64,000 nt of DNA from JAFAXD01 sp051985675. GTDB lineage: Bacteria; Pseudomonadota; Alphaproteobacteria; Rhizobiales; Xanthobacteraceae. A model generated the notes under the pieces. That model had not been told where the DNA came from and searched no databases. It saw nothing but the letters and a program-made list of their open reading frames with translations. Both the position numbers and the translations under genes were made by a program. This document shows positions 60,097-64,000 of the stretch, piece by piece (positions within the stretch are counted from its first letter, which is position 1; each line of letters begins with the position of its first letter). The stretch is from positions 1 through 64,000 of the forward strand of contig JBPYFJ010000135.1 in NCBI GenBank assembly GCA_051985675.1, in the 5' to 3' direction.

Positions 60097-61017
60097 ATGG
60101 CAGCCATCGTTGATAGTCCCGCAATCGTTGAAGAAGAAGAAGTCGATATCGTTCCGGTACTGCCAGCGACGGCATTCCGGTTTTCCTGGAGCGCTGCGAT
60201 CGCGGGCGCGTTTGTGGCGACGGCGATCACATTCATCGTCATATCGCTCGGTTCCGGTATCGGACTTTCGATCGCGTCGCCCTACCACGTCGGACCGTCG
60301 GCAACGTCGCTGACCGTTGCGGGCGCGGTGTGGCTGGTAATGGCGCAGGCTTTCGGCTTTGCGTGCGGGGGTTATCTGGCCGGGCGTATCCGCACCCGGT
60401 TCACCGACGACGCTGGGGATGAGGCGAAATTTCGCGATGCAGCACATGGCCTCGTTGTCTGGGCCCTTGGCGTCGCAGTCGCCGTCCTCGTGCTTGGCGC
60501 CGCCGCGATCTACCCGTTGCGCGCGCTTTCGAACGCGTCAGTGACCCAAACCGCGGCCGCCGCGAGCGGGCAACAGGTGTCTGCCGAGGACGGCGTTATC
60601 GGATATTTCGTTGATCTCGTTTTTCGTCCCGTCCGCACGGCGCCCGGGCAAGCTTCCAGCACAGCGTCGGCGCCCGCGAGTGACACACGCGCGGAGGTGA
60701 CCCGGATCATGGCACACGCCGTTGCGCAAGGGCAGCTCAGCAGCGACGACCGCGCCTATTTGGCGCAACTGGTCGCGCAGCGCACTGGCGTGACGGAGGA
60801 GGAGGCCGCGCGGCAGGTTGCCGGGGTTGAAAATCAAGCGCGCGATGCGGTCAAACAGGCAGCCGACAAAGCCGTGAAGGCGGGCGCGTTCATCTCGTTC
60901 TGGACGTTCATGTCACTGTTGTTCGGTGGTGCTGCCGCAGCGCTTGGTGGAATGCTCGGGGGCGAGTCGCGAGAGATCGACGGGAATTGGTCTCCAGCCG
61001 TCCAACTACATCGATAG
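60097..61017 (+). CDS. Four-helix membrane protein of unknown function
   Basis: A 306-residue membrane protein with four helices: about 30-55, 70-95 (Gly-rich, GYLAGRI), 112-136, and 270-295 near the C-terminus. Between the third and fourth is a soluble Ala/Gln-rich region (about 150-265; AEVTRIMAHAVAQGQLSSDDRA, in part) that looks helical. Related proteins are sometimes labelled PhnA-like without evidence. The family is common in rhizobia. It lies in an operon with a DUF1328 gene 8 bases downstream under an EcfG promoter. Confidence 0.75.
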   Translation: MAAIVDSPAIVEEEEVDIVPVLPATAFRFSWSAAIAGAFVATAITFIVISLGSGIGLSIASPYHVGPSATSLTVAGAVWLVMAQAFGFACGGYLAGRIRTRFTDDAGDEAKFRDAAHGLVVWALGVAVAVLVLGAAAIYPLRALSNASVTQTAAAASGQQVSAEDGVIGYFVDLVFRPVRTAPGQASSTASAPASDTRAEVTRIMAHAVAQGQLSSDDRAYLAQLVAQRTGVTEEEAARQVAGVENQARDAVKQAADKAVKAGAFISFWTFMSLLFGGAAAALGGMLGGESREIDGNWSPAVQLHR

Positions 61018-61025
61018 GTACGAAC

Positions 61026-61193
61026 ATGCTCAATCTCGTTGTCACGTTACTGATCATCGCATTGATCGCCGCAGTTCTCGGCTTTGGCGGAATCGCTGGC
61101 GCGGCCGTGGAAATCGCAAAGGTCGTATTTTTCGTGGCGCTGTTGTTGTTCCTGATCGCAGCGCTGACCGGGCTGCTTCGAAGGGGCGTATAA
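61026..61193 (+). CDS. DUF1328 small membrane protein
   Basis: A 55-residue protein with two helices: LNLVVTLLIIALIAAVLGFG and IAKVVFFVALLLFLIAALTG, matching DUF1328 (YtjA-like). These tiny proteins are frequent in stress-induced loci of proteobacteria, but the function is unknown. It starts 8 bases after the four-helix protein and likely shares its EcfG promoter. Confidence 0.88.
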   Translation: MLNLVVTLLIIALIAAVLGFGGIAGAAVEIAKVVFFVALLLFLIAALTGLLRRGV

Positions 61194-61248
61194 CTATCGT
61201 AAGCGGACGGCCTGTCGCGCTGGCTGGCGGACACTCCTCAAACCATCC

Positions 61249-61277
61249 AAAAAAAGGGCCGCCCGCGGGCGGCCCTT
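61249..61277 (-). terminator. Intrinsic terminator of the 75-residue protein gene
   Basis: A perfect 24-base palindrome at 61254-61277 (GGGCCGCCCG core) is followed on the minus strand by a run of seven T. It lies 21 bases after the stop of the small secreted protein gene (61298), in the right orientation. It may also stop readthrough from the DUF1328 operon on the plus strand, although the T-run is only on the minus strand. Confidence 0.85.
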
Positions 61278-61297
61278 CGAGCATCGAACGCACGAAC

Positions 61298-61525
61298 CTA
61301 CTTGCTCTGACAGATCGTCACGGATTTCATGGCATTTTCCGCTTCCATCTGTGACGTGTAGACCGCGCCGTTACCGACGATCGTGGTCGTCGTCGTTGTC
61401 GGCTTCTGCGATACGACGGTGCACTTCTTCGTGGTTGCATCCTGAACCACGTAATAGCTATCGGCGAGGGCCGGAACGGCGACGCAAGCCAGAATGGCTG
61501 CACCGACCAGACATTTCACTCTCAT
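61298..61525 (-). CDS. Small secreted protein
   Basis: A 75-residue protein with a signal peptide (1-21, ending VAVPALADS) and a mature part with a Thr run and two Cys (C35 and C72), which could form a disulfide. Its segment SYYVVQDATTKKCTVVSQKP is common in rhizobial proteins without annotation. GGAGGACG before the ATG is a good Shine-Dalgarno sequence. A one-mismatch EcfG-like site lies upstream at 61556-61581. Confidence 0.8.
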   Translation of the reverse strand: MRVKCLVGAAILACVAVPALADSYYVVQDATTKKCTVVSQKPTTTTTTIVGNGAVYTSQMEAENAMKSVTICQSK

Positions 61526-61555
61526 GGACGTCCTCCTCTGGACCCCCTAGATCAC

Positions 61556-61581
61556 AATGCGACGGATTTCACATCGGTTCC
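61556..61581 (-). promoter_or_regulatory. Weak EcfG-like promoter (75-residue protein)
   Basis: On the minus strand, GGAAC (61581-61577) is followed after 17 bases by CATT (61559-61556), one mismatch from CGTT. The -10 stands 31 bases before the start codon, which is a natural promoter distance. Confidence 0.35.
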
Positions 61582-61748
61582 CATGTGTTTGATTTAAAAC
61601 GACGAGGGCTTTTCCGGTACCGACTTCGTCCTATTGCGGTCGATGCCGTCGCCAGGATGGCAAATAGCGCCCGCGCTGACGTGACCCATGAAACTCTGTC
61701 AGCGACTGACGGTTGTAACTTTCAGTCTCACTTTTTTCGTCGAAGCGG

Positions 61749-62882
61749 ATGAGTAGTTCCGGACGAGACCAGCTCTTGACCGTCGGTGCGGCGGCGCTTT
61801 TCGCGGGGCTAGTGATGTTTGCCGCCGATCGGGCGGCGAAGCAGGAGCGCCGACGCCAGGAAAGCCTGGCAGGTTCCAGCGCGCGAGACCCCGCTGACGA
61901 ACCGCTGGCTGTCCAGCACGCGCGCGCCCGGCAGCCGGGACGGGGTCGCGCCGCGACGTCGCCGTCGGCAATCCCGTGGCGGGGGTGGAAGGACATTCTG
62001 CTTCGCACGTGGATGGGCGTTACTCAAAACCACGTATTTGCCCTCGCCGGCGGGATTGCGTTTTACGCACTGCTGGCGTTGTTTCCGGCTTTGACAGCTG
62101 GGGTGTCTTGTTACGCGTTGTTTGCCGATGCGCGAGCGATTGAGGATCAACTGGTCCTGCTTTCCAGCGTGATTCCGTCCAGCGCCATCGATATTATTCG
62201 AAATGAAATCGGCGCGATTGCCGCGAACAGCAACAGCGGGCTTACGCTCAGGTTTCTAGGCGGGCTTGCGCTGTCGTTATGGAGTGCGAATGCGGCCATC
62301 AAAGCATGCTTCGAAGCGCTCAACGTGGTTTACGCCGAAGAGGAGAAACGCAGCTTCATTCGTCTCAACGCGTTGACTTTGGGGCTCACGTTCTGCGGCA
62401 TCGCCGCCGCGTTGCTGGTCGTGGGGGCCGTGGTGGTTTTACCGCTCCTGCTGGCGGTCATAGGGTTGCCCGTCGCCAGCCTCAATGTTGTTGCGCACTT
62501 ACGATGGCCGTTCTTGCTCCTGCTGGCGATGGCGGCGTTCGGGATCCTTTATCGACATGGGCCAAGTCGCCGTCGCGCAGAGACCCGCTGGATAACGGTT
62601 GGCAGCGCACTCGCGGCGGCAGTCTGGCTTGCGATGTCGGTGACCTTTTCGTGGTACCTCAGTCACGTCGCCGACTATACGGCGACCTATGGGGCGCTGG
62701 GTGCGGTCATCGGCCTGATGATGTGGATGTGGCTTTCCGCCACCGTCATGCTGGTTGGTGCCAAGCTCAATGCCGAAATCGAGCACCAGACCGCGATTGA
62801 TACGACCGTGGGCCCGCCAAAACCGCTGGGCGATCGCGGGGCACTCATGGCCGACACCGTTGGGAAGGCGGCCTCGTATTGA
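61749..62882 (+). CDS. YihY/BrkB-family membrane protein
   Basis: A 377-residue polytopic protein of the YihY (formerly tRNase BN) family. After a hydrophilic lead with one hydrophobic stretch (about 10-26) come six or more helices; diagnostic blocks are GGIAFYALLALFPALTAGVSCYALF, LWSANAAIKACFEALNVVY and TYGALGAVIGLMMWMWLSA. Function is unresolved; earlier links to RNase activity are not accepted and complement-resistance roles come from Bordetella BrkB. It closes the stress cluster. Confidence 0.88.
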   Translation: MSSSGRDQLLTVGAAALFAGLVMFAADRAAKQERRRQESLAGSSARDPADEPLAVQHARARQPGRGRAATSPSAIPWRGWKDILLRTWMGVTQNHVFALAGGIAFYALLALFPALTAGVSCYALFADARAIEDQLVLLSSVIPSSAIDIIRNEIGAIAANSNSGLTLRFLGGLALSLWSANAAIKACFEALNVVYAEEEKRSFIRLNALTLGLTFCGIAAALLVVGAVVVLPLLLAVIGLPVASLNVVAHLRWPFLLLLAMAAFGILYRHGPSRRRAETRWITVGSALAAAVWLAMSVTFSWYLSHVADYTATYGALGAVIGLMMWMWLSATVMLVGAKLNAEIEHQTAIDTTVGPPKPLGDRGALMADTVGKAASY

Positions 62883-62939
62883 GACAGCGGATCTGAACGC
62901 TCAGTACGCGCGCCGCGAGTCGTATCAAGCGCGCCAGGT

Positions 62940-63812
62940 CTACATCTCGATATCCAATCCGACGTCGAGGCTCGGGGACGAGTGCGTGATCGCGCCCGAG
63001 GAGAGATAGTCGACGCCGGTCTCCGCCACAGCCGCCGCGGTCTCGAGCGTGATGCCGCCGGAGGCTTCGAGCACCAACCGCCCGGCGGTAAGTTTGACCG
63101 CCTCGCGCAGCGTCGCGGGGTCCATGTTGTCGAGCAGCGCCACGTCGGCGAGTCCGGTGTCGAGCACCTCGCGCAGCTGATCGAGCCGGTCGACCTCGAT
63201 CTCGATCTTGACCAGGTGTCCGGCCGACTGGCGCGCGCGCTCCAGGACCGCGCGCACGCCACCCGCGACCGCGATGTGATTGTCCTTGATCAGGATCGCG
63301 TCATCGAGGCCAAACCGGTGATTGAAGCCGCCGCCGCAGCGCACTGCGTATTTCTCAAGCGCGCGTAGTCCAGGTGTGGTCTTGCGCGTGCAGCACACCC
63401 GCGCTCGCGTGTGTGCGACCCTGCGCACAAACTCCGCGGTCGCGCTCGCGATGCCTGAAAGGTGTCCGATGAAATTCAGCGCCACCCGCTCGGCCGCCAG
63501 GATCGCGCGCGCCTCGCCAGCGACAGCCATCAGCGGCGTCTTCGCCGCAACGGTCATTGCGTCACGCGCAAAGCCTTCGATCTTGGTCGACGGATCGATG
63601 GTCCTGAACGCGGTTTCGACCAGCGGCAGGCCGGCGATCGTGCCGGCCTTGCGCGCCACCACGACGGCGCGTCCGAGCGTGCCTTGTGGCACGGTTGCAA
63701 TCGATGTCACGTCGCCGGCCCGCCCTAGGTCTTCGGCAAGCGCATTGCGTACCGCATCGTCGATCGCGAGCGGCGAGATGAACGCGTCTGGTGCGATCAG
63801 TGACCCGGTCAT
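62940..63812 (-). CDS. nadC: Nicotinate-nucleotide diphosphorylase (quinolinate PRTase)
   Basis: NadC converts quinolinate and PRPP to nicotinate mononucleotide in de novo NAD synthesis. The 290-residue protein has ALAEDLGRAGDVTS (24-37), ERVALNFIGHLSGIA with the catalytic-site Arg, CTRKTTPGLRALEKYAV and the terminal EASGGITLE and YLSSGAITHSSPSLDVGLD blocks. The ATG overlaps the nadB stop (ATGA), so the two are co-translated. Confidence 0.97.
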   Translation of the reverse strand: MTGSLIAPDAFISPLAIDDAVRNALAEDLGRAGDVTSIATVPQGTLGRAVVVARKAGTIAGLPLVETAFRTIDPSTKIEGFARDAMTVAAKTPLMAVAGEARAILAAERVALNFIGHLSGIASATAEFVRRVAHTRARVCCTRKTTPGLRALEKYAVRCGGGFNHRFGLDDAILIKDNHIAVAGGVRAVLERARQSAGHLVKIEIEVDRLDQLREVLDTGLADVALLDNMDPATLREAVKLTAGRLVLEASGGITLETAAAVAETGVDYLSSGAITHSSPSLDVGLDIEM

Positions 63813-64000
63813 GGCGTCGCCGCAAGCGCGCTCGGCGCAGCATCACCGGCGCTCTGCGCGATCGCGCGCGCGTGGGCGAGGGTAAGCATGGTGCGTCGCG
63901 CCTGCGCCGGGTCGGCGGTCGGGAAATCCCGTCGGAACTGGGCGCCACGGCTCTCGCGCCGCGCGTACGCGGCGGCAGCGATCAGGAGTGCGGTGGTTGC
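63809..64000 (-). CDS. nadB: L-aspartate oxidase, 3' end (partial)
   Basis: The window cuts this gene; only the last 63 codons are present. The translation contains ARRESRGAQFRRDFP, the conserved C-terminal motif of aspartate oxidase, and ends SALAATP. NadB makes iminoaspartate for quinolinate synthesis. It overlaps nadC by four bases, giving the usual nadB-nadC order. Confidence 0.88.
   Translation of the reverse strand, partial: ATTALLIAAAAYARRESRGAQFRRDFPTADPAQARRTMLTLAHARAIAQSAGDAAPSALAATP

Noticed and set aside
61249..61277. Terminator also for the plus-strand DUF1328 operon
   Set aside because: The T-run exists only on the minus strand; a plus-strand role is possible but not supported.
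1..64000. tRNA, rRNA, CRISPR or insertion-sequence features
   Set aside because: I looked for T-loop patterns, repeated spacers, terminal inverted repeats and transposase motifs by eye and found none; a covariance-model scan would be needed to exclude small RNAs.

Overview
The window is a GC-rich stretch of an alphaproteobacterial chromosome, most like the Hyphomicrobiales (Bradyrhizobiaceae/Xanthobacteraceae side). The main reasons are a fused cytochrome b/c1 gene directly behind the Rieske gene, a CcrM-type GANTC methyltransferase, an alphaproteobacterial-type SOS box (GTTC-N7-GTTC), promoters of the alphaproteobacterial general-stress sigma factor EcfG (GGAAC-N16/17-CGTT), and the conserved smc / dsbA-like / DUF721 / mutY / ccrM block. 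No rRNA, tRNA, CRISPR array, insertion sequence or prophage was recognised. Almost everything is intact core genome.

Layout. 0.1-8.2 kb: a TauE/SafE permease, an acidic-tailed DUF2158 protein, hemF and trmL, then petA-fbcH (the bc1 complex) followed by mtnP-apt (methylthioadenosine and adenine salvage) and a P-loop ATPase. 8.3-17.4 kb: M48 protease with lemA, then smc, a DsbA-like oxidoreductase, a DUF721/DciA-like protein, mutY and ccrM. 17.7-28.7 kb: a zinc metallopeptidase, an EamA exporter with divergent LysR regulator, a membrane nucleotide cyclase, moaB, a MarR-GNAT fusion, a glycosyltransferase, a radical SAM protein with a likely SOS box, rnhB, a GT39 membrane protein and a family-4-like uracil-DNA glycosylase. 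28.8-39.4 kb: ETF-ubiquinone oxidoreductase, a TPR protein coupled to ispE, an MFS pump with its XRE/MmyB-type regulator, a polyprenyl diphosphate synthase, a DUF2007 protein with a methyltransferase, an S49 peptidase and several tiny membrane peptides. 39.6-53.6 kb: two orphan Bug-family binding proteins, glyQ-CDGSH-glyS, a DUF3096 peptide, pyruvate phosphate dikinase, an SGNH hydrolase, a TAXI-type TRAP transporter and a cell-wall hydrolase.

53.7-62.9 kb is the most interesting part: an antiporter-universal stress protein fusion, a UdgX-type uracil-DNA glycosylase, Ku with a co-transcribed 87-residue protein, a CYTH-CHAD protein, a four-helix membrane protein with DUF1328, a small secreted protein and a YihY/BrkB protein. 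Several of these genes carry exact or one-mismatch EcfG promoters, so the block looks like a general-stress and DNA-protection island. The window ends in nadC and the 3' end of nadB.

The regulatory DNA is unusually readable: paired palindromes explain the MmyB/MFS and MarR-GNAT loci, and GANTC clusters precede smc and ccrM. All family assignments come from recognising motifs and length by eye; no search was run.
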